A stretch of 64,000 nt of DNA, taken from NCBI RefSeq assembly GCF_035994945.1, contig NZ_CP108677.1, forward strand, positions 5,270,001-5,334,000. The letters are read 5' to 3'. Source of the stretch: Streptomyces sp. NBC_01216. GTDB lineage: Bacteria > Actinomycetota > Actinomycetes > Streptomycetales > Streptomycetaceae. Position 1 is the stretch's first letter. Every line of letters begins with the position of its first letter. Made by a program: the position numbers and the translations under genes. Under the pieces are notes generated by a model. That model was not told the origin of the DNA, ran no database searches, and saw nothing but the letters and a program-made list of their open reading frames with translations. Shown here piece after piece: positions 8,138 to 15,977 of this stretch.

Positions 8138-9451
8138 ATGACCGCTGAGGCCATAGAGGCAGGCCCCCGCAAGGGCGCGACCGGGGATGGTGACCGTCCG
8201 TTGCGGATCGCTCTCCTGACGTACAAGGGGAACCCGTTCTGCGGCGGCCAGGGCGTCTACGTACGGCACCTCTCCCGCGAACTCGCCCGGCTCGGACACA
8301 GCGTCGAGGTCATCGGCTCGCAGCCCTACCCCACGCTGGACGAGGGGGTTCCGCTCACCGAGCTGGCCAGCCTCGACCTCTACCGCTCGCCCGACCCCTT
8401 CCGGACCCCCAAGCGCGACGAGTACCGCGACTGGATCGACGCGCTCGAAGTCGCCACCATGTGGACCGGCGGCTTCCCGGAGCCGCTCACCTTCTCGCTG
8501 CGGGCCCGCCGCATGCTCGCCGCCCGCCGCGGCGACTTCGACGTCGTGCACGACAACCAGACCCTCGGCTACGGCCTCCTCGGAGGCCCCGCCGCGCTCG
8601 GAGCCCCTCTGGTCACCACCATCCACCACCCGATCACCGTCGACCGGCAGCTCGAACTCGACGCCGCCGCCGGCTGGCAGCGCCGGGCCTCCGTCCGCCG
8701 CTGGTACGCCTTCACCCGCATGCAGAAGCGGGTGGCCCGCCGGCTGCCGTCCGTGCTGACCGTCTCCGGCACCTCACGGCAGGAGATCGCCGACCACCTC
8801 GGGGTACGGGACGAGCGCATCCGCGTCGTCCACATCGGCGCCGACGTCGCACTGTGGTCCCCGGACCCGTCCGTCGCCGAGGTCCCCGGCCGGATCGTCA
8901 CCACCTCCAGCGCCGACGTGCCCCTCAAGGGCCTGGTCCATCTCGTCGAGGCGCTCGCCAAACTGCGCACCGAGAACCCGGCCGCGCACCTCGTCGTCGT
9001 CGGCAAACGGGCTGAGGACGGCCCCGTCGCACGGGCCATCGAACGGTTCGGCCTCCAGCACGCCGTCGAGTTCGTCAAGGGCATCACCGACGCCGAACTC
9101 GTCGACCTCGTGCGCTCCGCCCAGGTCTCCTGCGTGCCCTCCCTCTACGAGGGCTTCTCCCTGCCCGCCGCCGAGGCCATGGCCACCGGGACCCCGCTCG
9201 TCGCCACCACCGGCGGAGCGATCCCCGAGGTGGCCGGTCCCGACGGCGAGAGCTGCCTCGCGGTGCCCCCGGGCGACGCCGGCGCGCTCGCCGCCGCCCT
9301 TGGCCGGCTGCTCGGCGACCCCGGACTGCGCGCCCGGCTGGGCGCCGCCGGACGCGCCCGCGTCCTGGCGAACTTCACCTGGGCCCGGGCCGCCCAGGGC
9401 ACGGCGGAGCTGTACCGCGAGGCGATCGCCCGCCGCGGGGCCCGCCGGTGA
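8138..9451 (+). CDS. GT4-family glycosyltransferase
   Basis: The 437-residue protein has the two-domain GT-B architecture. The N-terminal domain carries GGQGVYVRHLSREL near residue 35. The C-terminal nucleotide-sugar domain carries PSLYEGFSLPAAEAMATG near residue 330 (the E-x7-E motif), followed by TPLVATTGGAIPE. It leads a three-gene block with a methyltransferase (9573) and a toroid-fold protein (10343). Acceptor and sugar are unknown. Its promoter region contains the KstR-type box, which ties it to the sterol-like regulon. Confidence 0.88.
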   Translation: MTAEAIEAGPRKGATGDGDRPLRIALLTYKGNPFCGGQGVYVRHLSRELARLGHSVEVIGSQPYPTLDEGVPLTELASLDLYRSPDPFRTPKRDEYRDWIDALEVATMWTGGFPEPLTFSLRARRMLAARRGDFDVVHDNQTLGYGLLGGPAALGAPLVTTIHHPITVDRQLELDAAAGWQRRASVRRWYAFTRMQKRVARRLPSVLTVSGTSRQEIADHLGVRDERIRVVHIGADVALWSPDPSVAEVPGRIVTTSSADVPLKGLVHLVEALAKLRTENPAAHLVVVGKRAEDGPVARAIERFGLQHAVEFVKGITDAELVDLVRSAQVSCVPSLYEGFSLPAAEAMATGTPLVATTGGAIPEVAGPDGESCLAVPPGDAGALAAALGRLLGDPGLRARLGAAGRARVLANFTWARAAQGTAELYREAIARRGARR

Positions 9452-9572
9452 CCGCGCCCCGCCGCCGCGCGCCGCACCCCCACTCCCGCCCGGCGGGATA
9501 CCCCCTGTCCCGCACCGCGGGCACGACTCCGGGCCGCCCCGCGGCCCCCGGCCATCCGGAAGGGCAGACCTC

Positions 9573-10346
9573 GTGCTGACCGTCGACTTCACCCGCTTCC
9601 CGCTCGCCCCCGGCGACCGCGTGCTCGACCTGGGCTGTGGTGCGGGCCGGCACGCCTTCGAGTGCTACCGGCGCGGCGCCCAGGTCGTGGCCCTCGACCG
9701 GAACGCCGAGGAGATCCGGGAGGTCGCCACGTGGTTCGCGGCGATGAAGGAGGCCGGCGAGGCCCCGGCGGGCGCCACCGCGACCGCCATGGAGGGCGAC
9801 GCCCTCAACCTCCCCTTCCCCGACGACTCCTTCGACGTCGTGATCATCTCCGAGGTCATGGAGCACATCCCGGACGACAAGGGCGTCCTCGCCGAGATGG
9901 TCCGCGTGCTCCGCCCCGGCGGCCGGATCGCGATCACCGTGCCCCGCTACGGCCCCGAGAAGGTCTGCTGGGCGCTCTCCGACGCCTACCACGAGGTCGA
10001 GGGCGGCCACATCCGCATCTACAAGGCCGACGAACTCCTCGGCAGGATCCGCCAGGCCGGGCTGCGGCCCTACGGAACCCACCACGCGCACGCGCTGCAC
10101 GCCCCGTACTGGTGGCTCAAGTGCGCCTTCGGCGTGGACAACGACAAGGCGCTGCCGGTGCGCGCCTACCACAAGCTCCTGGTCTGGGACATCATGAAGA
10201 AGCCCGCCCTCACCCGGGTCGCCGAACAACTGCTCAACCCGGTGGTCGGCAAGAGCCTCGTCGTCTACGCCACCAAGCCGCACCTGCCCGCCGAGGCCGC
10301 CGCCCCGGCCGCCGTCTCCGGTACCACCGCCGAGGCCGGCGCGTGA
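9573..10346 (+). CDS. class I SAM-dependent methyltransferase
   Basis: This 257-residue enzyme has SAM motif I VLDLGCGAGRH near residue 16, an acidic strand-2 end (VVALDRN), a DSFDVVIISEVMEHIPD post-motif near residue 85, and VLRPGGRIAI near residue 112. The GTG at 9573 is preceded by GGAAGGG. Its stop overlaps the next start (GTGA at 10343). The YHEVEGGHIRIY segment is typical of UbiE/Coq5-like small-molecule or lipid methyltransferases. It probably methylates the product of the adjacent glycosyltransferase or a lipid aglycone. That is an inference from gene order. Confidence 0.87.
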   Translation: MLTVDFTRFPLAPGDRVLDLGCGAGRHAFECYRRGAQVVALDRNAEEIREVATWFAAMKEAGEAPAGATATAMEGDALNLPFPDDSFDVVIISEVMEHIPDDKGVLAEMVRVLRPGGRIAITVPRYGPEKVCWALSDAYHEVEGGHIRIYKADELLGRIRQAGLRPYGTHHAHALHAPYWWLKCAFGVDNDKALPVRAYHKLLVWDIMKKPALTRVAEQLLNPVVGKSLVVYATKPHLPAEAAAPAAVSGTTAEAGA

Positions 10347-11416
10347 CGAGCCCCGAGCGGATCGCGGAGCACCTCCTCCTGCCCGGGGTCCTCACCGCGG
10401 AGCAGGCCGCCGAGACCGTCGCCGGAATCCTCGCCGGGCAGCGCGAGGACGGCGCCATACCGTGGTTCCGAGGCCATCACCTCGACCCGTGGGACCACAT
10501 CGAGGCCGCCATGGCCCTGGACGCCGCCGGCGAACACCCCGCCGCGGCCCGCGCCTACGACTGGCTGGCCCGGCACCAGAACGGCGACGGCTCCTGGTAC
10601 GCCGCCTACCACGACGGGGCGCACGACCAGGTCACCGACCGCGGCCGGGAGACCAACTTCGTGGCCTACGTCGCCGTCGGCGTCTGGCACCACTACCTGG
10701 CCACCGGCGACGAGGCGTTCCTCGACCGGATGTGGCCCGTCGTCTACGCCGCCGTCGAGTTCGTCCTCGCCCTCCAGCAGCCCGGCGGCCAGATCGGGTG
10801 GAAGCGCGAGGCCGACGGCACTCCCGTGGACGACGCTCTGCTCACCGGCAGCTCCTCCATCCACCAGGCACTGCGCTGTGCCCTCGCGATCGCCGAGGAA
10901 CGCGAGGAACCGCAGCCCGACTGGGAACTCGCGGCCGGCGCGCTGGGCCACGCGATCCGCAGCCACCCCGAGCGCTTCCTCGACAAGTCCCGCTACTCCA
11001 TGGACTGGTACTACCCGGTTCTCGGCGGCGCGCTCACCGGCCCCGCGGCGCAGGCCCGCATCGACGCGCACTGGGACGACTTCGTGGTTCCCGGACTCGG
11101 CGTGCGCTGTGTGCTGCCCAACCCCTGGGTGACCGGCGGCGAGAGCTGCGAACTCGCCCTCGCCCTGTGGCTGACGGGGGAGTCGGACCGCGCCCTGGAG
11201 ATCCTCCAGTCCATCCAGCACCTGCGCGCCGAGGGCGGTATGTACTGGACGGGCTACGTCTTCGAGGGCGACGCGGCCGTGTGGCCCGAGGAACTCACCA
11301 CCTGGACGGCGGGTTCGCTGCTCCTGGCCGTCGCGGCGCTCGGCGGCGACGAGGCGACGGTGGCGGTGTTCGGTGCCGAGCGGCTGCCGAAGGGTCTCCC
11401 GCCCGAGTGCTGCTGA
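10343..11416 (+). CDS. prenyltransferase/squalene-cyclase-fold (alpha/alpha toroid) protein
   Basis: The 357-residue protein shows repeated helical motifs such as ARHQNGDGSWYAAY near residue 78 and MYWTGYVFEG near residue 296, typical of the terpene-cyclase/prenyltransferase toroid, without a signal peptide. The squalene-cyclase DxDD catalytic motif is not evident, so it may bind or glycan-process a substrate rather than cyclise it. The GTG start overlaps the methyltransferase stop, so the genes are coupled. The conserved trio suggests a pathway for a decorated lipid. Similar glycosyltransferase/methyltransferase neighbours are known next to mycobacterial KstR targets (Rv0223c-Rv0225, recalled). 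Confidence 0.75.
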   Translation: MTSPERIAEHLLLPGVLTAEQAAETVAGILAGQREDGAIPWFRGHHLDPWDHIEAAMALDAAGEHPAAARAYDWLARHQNGDGSWYAAYHDGAHDQVTDRGRETNFVAYVAVGVWHHYLATGDEAFLDRMWPVVYAAVEFVLALQQPGGQIGWKREADGTPVDDALLTGSSSIHQALRCALAIAEEREEPQPDWELAAGALGHAIRSHPERFLDKSRYSMDWYYPVLGGALTGPAAQARIDAHWDDFVVPGLGVRCVLPNPWVTGGESCELALALWLTGESDRALEILQSIQHLRAEGGMYWTGYVFEGDAAVWPEELTTWTAGSLLLAVAALGGDEATVAVFGAERLPKGLPPECC

Positions 11417-11439
11417 CCGGCGTACGTACGGTGGCCGTC

Positions 11440-11863
11440 ATGCGGCTCAGGTACTCCTTCGGCCTCACCCCCACGCCGGGCCGGCGCACCGCGCCGGCCC
11501 GTGCGTTCGGGTGTGCGCGGGTGGTGCACAACGACGCGATCGCCGCCCGCGAGGCGGCCCGCGCCGAAGGGCGCAAGGCGCCGTCGATGGCCGAGCTGTC
11601 GGCCACATTGATCACCCAGGCCAAGCGCACGCCGGAGCGGGCCTGGCCGGCCGAGGTCTCCCCGGTCGTCCGAGCAGCGGCGGGTGGGCCCCGCGTGCGG
11701 TGTGCGGCTGGACCGGGACATCAACGCAGCGATCAACGTAAAGCACGCCGCTGGCCGAGCGGGACATGCCCACGGAGCGCCCGGAAGACCACAGCCCCAG
11801 GCTGTGGCGGGGTGTGAAGAAGCGAGAAGCCACGGACTCCATGCCGGAGCCCGCGCCGCGTAG
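11440..11863 (+). pseudogene. tnpB (IS605/IS607-type OrfB) remnant with internal deletion
   Basis: The ATG at 11440 opens the TnpB N-terminal helix-turn-helix region (MRLRYSFGLTPTPG, then ARAFGCARVVHNDAI and ELSATLITQAKRTPERAW). After about 75 residues it breaks. From 11696, in another frame, the C-terminal zinc-ribbon tail resumes (CGVRLDRDINAAINVKHAAG) and stops at TAG 11861. The central RuvC-like catalytic body, about 250 residues, is missing, so no nuclease can be made. Such elements make an omega/reRNA from their 3' end, and a hairpin of that kind follows at 11893. It is inserted just after the glycosyl/prenyl block. Confidence 0.85.
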
Positions 11864-11892
11864 CGGAGCAGCACCGGACCGGAAGGCGGAAT

Positions 11893-11912
11893 CCTCTCCC
11901 TTCAGAGAGAGG
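11893..11912 (+). ncRNA. probable reRNA/right-end hairpin of the tnpB element
   Basis: CCTCTC (11893-11898) pairs with GAGAGG (11907-11912) around CCTTCAGA, and GTTGCACGTCAAG follows. A hairpin with this loop and a trailing GTCAA is what I recall at the right end of Streptomyces IS605-type elements, where it forms the 3' scaffold of the guide RNA. Bases after 11924 would mark the old insertion boundary, which falls at the stop of the LLM gene (11920). No left-end hairpin was identified. Confidence 0.5.
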
Positions 11913-11919
11913 TTGCACG

Positions 11920-12930
11920 TCAAGCGTTGAGTTCCGCCAGGACCCGCAGGGTGTCCGGGTCCGGTGCCGTGACCAGCAGGTCGGTGACCGGACCGGCGCG
12001 CCACAGTTCGAGCCGTTCGGCGATCCGTTCCTTCGGGCCCACCAGCGAGACCTCGTCCGCGAAGGCGTCCGGCACGGCGAGCACGGCCTCCTCGCGGCGG
12101 CCGGCCGCGAACAGCTCCTGGACGCGACGGGCCTCGGCCTCGTACCCCATCCTTCCCATCAGATCGGCGTGGAAGTTGCGCGCGGTGTGCCCCATCCCGC
12201 CGATGTAGAAGCCGAGCATCGCCTTGACCGGCAGGAGTCCTTCGGCGGGGTCGTCGCAGACCCGGGCGCGGACCAGAGGGGCGACCGTGAACCCCTCGGG
12301 CAGCTTCTCCGGCAGCCGGTAGGCCCGTGCGTACCGCTGCGGCGACCAGTAGAGCGGCAGCCAGCCGTCCGCGAGCGTGAGCGTCTGCGCGATGTTCTTC
12401 GGTCCCTCGGCACCCAGCAGTACGGGCAGGTCGGCCCGCAGTGGGTGGGTGATCGGACGGAGCGACTTCCCCAGGCCGGTGCCGTCCGCTCCGGTGTAGG
12501 GATGGGCGTGGAAGCGGCCGTCGAGCGCGACGGGGCCCTCGCGGCGCAGGACCTGGCGGACGACGTCCACGTACTCACGGGTCGCGGTGAGCGGACTGCG
12601 GGGAAAGGGGCGGCCGTACCAGCCCTCGACGACCTGCGGTCCGGACAGCCCCAGGCCGAGCATCATCCGCCCACCGGAGAGATGATCCAGGGTGAGCGCG
12701 TGCATGGCGGTGGCCGTCGGCGTCCTGGCGGCCATCTGCGCGACCGCCGTGCCGAGCCGGATCCTGCGGGTGTGCGCCGCGATCCAGGTCAGGGTGGTGA
12801 ACGCGTCCGACCCCCACGCCTCGGCGGTCCAGACGGAGTCGTATCCGAGCCGCTCGGCCTCGCGGGCCAGCGCCGGATGCCCGGCGGCGGGGCCGCGCCC
12901 CCAGTAGCCGAGGGCGAGTCCGAGCCGCAT
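11920..12930 (-). CDS. LLM-class F420-dependent oxidoreductase
   Basis: The 336-residue TIM-barrel protein has the luciferase-like monooxygenase pattern: WTAEAWGSDAFTTLTWIAAHT near residue 35, IRLGTAVAQMAARTP near 58, and GRMMLGLGLSGPQVVEGWYG near 87, all typical of F420-binding members. ATG 12930 was chosen because AGAGGTGG lies ten bases upstream. The GTG at 12942 has no room for a binding site. Members occur in KstR regulons of mycobacteria (Rv3520c, recalled), but no KstR-type box is present here. TGACGGTGTGTCA upstream (12947-12959) is a short inverted repeat. Confidence 0.88.
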   Translation of the reverse strand: MRLGLALGYWGRGPAAGHPALAREAERLGYDSVWTAEAWGSDAFTTLTWIAAHTRRIRLGTAVAQMAARTPTATAMHALTLDHLSGGRMMLGLGLSGPQVVEGWYGRPFPRSPLTATREYVDVVRQVLRREGPVALDGRFHAHPYTGADGTGLGKSLRPITHPLRADLPVLLGAEGPKNIAQTLTLADGWLPLYWSPQRYARAYRLPEKLPEGFTVAPLVRARVCDDPAEGLLPVKAMLGFYIGGMGHTARNFHADLMGRMGYEAEARRVQELFAAGRREEAVLAVPDAFADEVSLVGPKERIAERLELWRAGPVTDLLVTAPDPDTLRVLAELNA

Positions 12931-12987
12931 GCCCCCACCCACCTCTCTGACGGTGTGTCACATTCTGGAGGGGGGACTGTACGCCAA

Positions 12988-13025
12988 CGGCCCCGCGCCC
13001 GGAAGGGATTCCGGGCGCGGGGCCG
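12988..13025 (-). terminator. strong hairpin terminator
   Basis: CGGCCCCGCGCCCGGAA (12988-13004) pairs perfectly over 17 bases with TTCCGGGCGCGGGGCCG (13009-13025) around GGGA. It lies 30 bases past the stop of the DUF5336 gene and before the promoter of the LLM gene, so it ends the former transcript. There is no T-run, as is common in Streptomyces. Confidence 0.8.
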
Positions 13026-13054
13026 TCGGGGCGGAAGGCGGTGCGGGTGTCCGG

Positions 13055-13891
13055 TCAGCCGCGCTGGATGCCGGACGTGTCCTGCAGGACGCCGCGGCGC
13101 CCGTCCTGGGTCTGCGCGATCAGGCTCGGACCGCGCTGCTCGACCGCCAGGTACCAGGTGCCGGGGGCCAGTTCGGCGATCGGCGACGGCGAGCCGTCCT
13201 CCCCGTACAGCGGCCGGGCGACCGGAACGGCGAACCAGAAGGGCGAGAAGTCGCCGGAGGGCCGCGGGGCCTGGTTCTGCGACGGCTGGGCCGTGGCCGA
13301 CTGCTGGTGGTCCTGGGCGGCGAACGGCGAACCCTGAACCTGGCTCTGCTGAGGGGCGCCCTGGCCGTACGGCTGCTGCTGGGCGCCCGGGTATCCATAA
13401 CCGCCGGGGGCGCCGGGCTGGCCCGGCTGCACGCCGTACGGCTGCTGGGCCTGCGGCGACGGCGCGCTCATCAGCGGGGTGTTGAGGGCCGGTACCAGCG
13501 GCGCGGCGACCGCGGCACCCGCGAGGACGAGCGCGGCGATCAGACCCAGGACCAGACCGGCGCCGGCGTTCTCCGACTCGAAGAACCACATGAGGAGCGT
13601 CCACGCGGAGGCGAAGCCGAAGGCGGTGCCGACCTGGCCGAGCTCCAGACCGGCCACCTTGCGCTGCTGCGGCAGGCCATGTGAGACGACGATCAGCGCG
13701 GCGCCGACGATGCCGAGGAAGAACGAGCCCCATCCGAGAGGCGAGATCTCCCAGGAGTTCGGGATGTCGACCGCGTCGCAGACGGCCTTGCCGGCGTCAC
13801 AGCCGGAGATACCGAGGAACGAGGCGATGAACAGCACCACCGCTGCACCGATCAGCACGCCATCGCCTCGAGTGAGGGAGCGGATATTCAC
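13055..13891 (-). CDS. DUF5336-like membrane protein with Pro/Gln-rich tail
   Basis: The 278-residue protein has four predicted membrane helices in its first 140 residues (GVLIGAAVVLFIASFLGISG, then SFFLGIVGAALIVVS, and two more). A low-complexity PQ/YGQ-rich linker (150-220) follows, then a C-terminal soluble segment (FWFAVPVARPLYGEDG, TWYLAVEQRG). GTG 13891 has GAAGGA eight bases upstream. The family is actinobacterial and of unknown function. The tail resembles linkers of cell-envelope proteins. It is monocistronic and ends in the strong hairpin at 12988. Confidence 0.78.
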   Translation of the reverse strand: MNIRSLTRGDGVLIGAAVVLFIASFLGISGCDAGKAVCDAVDIPNSWEISPLGWGSFFLGIVGAALIVVSHGLPQQRKVAGLELGQVGTAFGFASAWTLLMWFFESENAGAGLVLGLIAALVLAGAAVAAPLVPALNTPLMSAPSPQAQQPYGVQPGQPGAPGGYGYPGAQQQPYGQGAPQQSQVQGSPFAAQDHQQSATAQPSQNQAPRPSGDFSPFWFAVPVARPLYGEDGSPSPIAELAPGTWYLAVEQRGPSLIAQTQDGRRGVLQDTSGIQRG

Positions 13892-13981
13892 GTAAGAGTC
13901 CTTCTTCGGGTCGTCTCGTCGGGGTGGCGCAAGGCACGGGGGCGGCCCCATCGTACGGAGCGAATCTATCGCCCGCCGGTT

Positions 13982-14875
13982 CTACCCCTCGAGGTAGGTC
14001 CTGATGCCGTCCGCGATCCCCTGGGCCGCCTTCTGACGCCACGACGCGTCGGTCAGGAGCGCGGAATCCTTCGGGTCACGCATATTGCCGCATTCGACGA
14101 AGACCTTGGGGACGGTTGAGAGATTGAGCCCGCCGAGATCGTCGCGGACGTCCAATCCGGTACCGGAGCCGATGTAGTTGGACGGTGAGGTGTGCGTCGC
14201 TCGCGCGAAGTGCGTGGCGATGTCCTCGCCGAGGGACCGTGACGGGCCGACGATCTGGGCGGTGTCGGCGCCTCCGGCGTGGACGCGTGCGGGAAGAATC
14301 ACATGGAATCCGCGGTTCCCGGCCGCGGAGCCGTCGGCGTGGACGGACACGACCGCGTCGGCGCGCGCCGCGTTGCCGATCCGGGCGCGCTCGTCGATGC
14401 ACGGGCCGAAGGGCCGGTCGGCGTCATGGGTGAGGACGGTCTTCGCACCCAGCGCCGTCAGGAGCTCGCGCAGTCGCCGGGAGACGTCCAGGGTGAACGC
14501 GGCCTCGGTGTAGCCCGCGTTCGTGGACGTGCCGGTGGTATCGCATTCCTTGCGGTTCGTCCCGATGTCGACCTTCTGGTTGATCTCCCGTACGTGCTGG
14601 ACATTGCCGGGATTGTGTCCGGGGTCGATGACGACGGTCCGGCCGTCGAGGGGGAGGGCGTCGCCGCCATCGCCGGCCGTACCCCCCGTGCCCGCCGCTC
14701 CGGAGGGGGTCGGAGCGGGGTCGGCGGTGCGCGGCGCCCCGGCGGACGCGTTGGCGCCCGGTGCGCCCGTCGCGCTCTCGGCTGCTCCACCGCAGCCCGT
14801 GAGGGTGACGCCTGCGAGGACGCAGCCGAGCAGGGTGAGGACGGGGGTGAGGATCTTCCGGCGGTCGTACGGCAC
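13982..14875 (-). CDS. N-acetylmuramoyl-L-alanine amidase lipoprotein
   Basis: The 297-residue protein has a lipoprotein signal with lipobox LTGC (Cys near residue 28), a Gly/Ala/Pro-rich linker to about 75, and an Amidase_3 domain. Zinc ligands are visible in VIDPGHNPG (near 87), the Glu of GYTEAAFTLDV (near 122) and SVHADGSAAGN (near 178). The catalytic glutamate is in VFVECGNMRD (near 262). It would cleave the MurNAc-L-Ala bond of peptidoglycan outside the cell, tethered to the membrane. It stands alone between the DUF5336 gene and a methyltransferase gene. Confidence 0.93.
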   Translation of the reverse strand: MPYDRRKILTPVLTLLGCVLAGVTLTGCGGAAESATGAPGANASAGAPRTADPAPTPSGAAGTGGTAGDGGDALPLDGRTVVIDPGHNPGNVQHVREINQKVDIGTNRKECDTTGTSTNAGYTEAAFTLDVSRRLRELLTALGAKTVLTHDADRPFGPCIDERARIGNAARADAVVSVHADGSAAGNRGFHVILPARVHAGGADTAQIVGPSRSLGEDIATHFARATHTSPSNYIGSGTGLDVRDDLGGLNLSTVPKVFVECGNMRDPKDSALLTDASWRQKAAQGIADGIRTYLEG

Positions 14876-15054
14876 CCCGCGACTCTAGTGTGAGACCGCG
14901 CCGGCCGCGTGAGGCCCGCCGCTCGGGTCCGCCGGTCCGCCGTACGGCCCGACGCGTGCGGGCCGGGCGTGGAAGGGCGTACGCCGATCCGCCCCGGCCC
15001 GCGCGTCACGGCGGTGGGGGCCGGGCAACCCCGCCGGGCCCCGGCCGTCCGGCT

Positions 15055-15681
15055 TCACACCCGTCGGCGCAGGACCCGCAGCGAGTCGGTCACCCCGGTC
15101 TCCGCGAAGGCGCCCGACTCCAGCGCCCGGCGGTAGATCCGGTACGGCGCCTGGCCGCCGTCCTCCGGGTTCGGGAAGACGTCGTGGATCACCAGGAGGC
15201 CGCCCACGGCGACCTTCGGCGCCCAGCCCTCGTAGTCCGCCGTCGCGTGCTCGTCCGTGTGGCCGCCGTCGACGAAGACGAAGCCGAGCTCGCCGGACCA
15301 CACCTTCGCCACCTGCGGCGAACGCCCGACGACCGCGATCACGTACTCCTCCAGGCCCGCCTTGCGCAGCGTCCGGCGGAACGTCGGCAGGGTGTCCATC
15401 AGCCCCACCTCCGGGTCCACGACCGTCTCGTCGTGGTACTCCCATCCGGGCTGCTGCTCCTCGCTGCCCCGGTGGTGGTCCACGGTCACCACGACCGTCC
15501 CCGCGTTCCTGGCCACGTCCGCCAGCAGGATCGTGGAGCGCCCGCAGTAGGTGCCGACCTCCAGGAGCGGCAGGCCGAGCTTCGCCGCCTCGGTGGCGGC
15601 CTCGTGGAGGGCGAGCCCTTCCTGCACGGGCATGAAGCCCTTGGCGGCCTCGAAGGCGGAGAGAATCTCCGGAGCGGGCAT
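15055..15681 (-). CDS. class I SAM-dependent methyltransferase (Methyltransf_24-like)
   Basis: This 208-residue enzyme has LLEVGTYCGRSTILLA as SAM motif I near residue 40, VVTVDHHRGSEEQQPG near 66, and GFVFVDGGHTDEHA near 133. These are typical of catechol- or cephalosporin-type O-methyltransferases. ATG 15681 is preceded by AGGAGG at five bases, which fixes the start. Longer upstream extensions lack a binding site. The target is unknown. It is divergent from the fused acyl-CoA dehydrogenase. The 296-base divergent region contains the KstR-type box at 15953. Confidence 0.85.
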   Translation of the reverse strand: MPAPEILSAFEAAKGFMPVQEGLALHEAATEAAKLGLPLLEVGTYCGRSTILLADVARNAGTVVVTVDHHRGSEEQQPGWEYHDETVVDPEVGLMDTLPTFRRTLRKAGLEEYVIAVVGRSPQVAKVWSGELGFVFVDGGHTDEHATADYEGWAPKVAVGGLLVIHDVFPNPEDGGQAPYRIYRRALESGAFAETGVTDSLRVLRRRV

Positions 15682-15952
15682 CGGTCCTCCTACTGGCGGG
15701 TAGACGTGCGAGCGCCCATCGTGCCCTAAGGTCGGCCCGCGCGGACACGCGGACCTCACGGGGCGCCCCTGTCCCCGGCACGTGCGCGGGTGGGATGTCC
15801 CAGGTGTCCATGGCGTGCCCTCACCCGACGGTCCGACCGGCGGACCGGTTGGTCGTCGTGCCTCTCCGTATCGGGGGCGGCGGGCGCGGACATCGACGCC
15901 GACCGCGGGCGGCCCCGGTGTCGTTCCACACGCTCCTGACCTTCCGTCAGAA

Positions 15953-15966
15953 TGAAACGTGTTCTA
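15953..15966. promoter_or_regulatory. KstR-type operator TGAAACGTGTTCTA
   Basis: All eight fixed bases of TNNAACNNGTTNNA match. The box ends 11 bases before the ATG of the fused acyl-CoA dehydrogenase (15978), so a bound repressor would cover the transcription start. No ribosome binding site is visible before that ATG, so a leaderless transcript is likely. Confidence 0.8.
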
Positions 15967-15977
15967 CTCTGCCGCGC

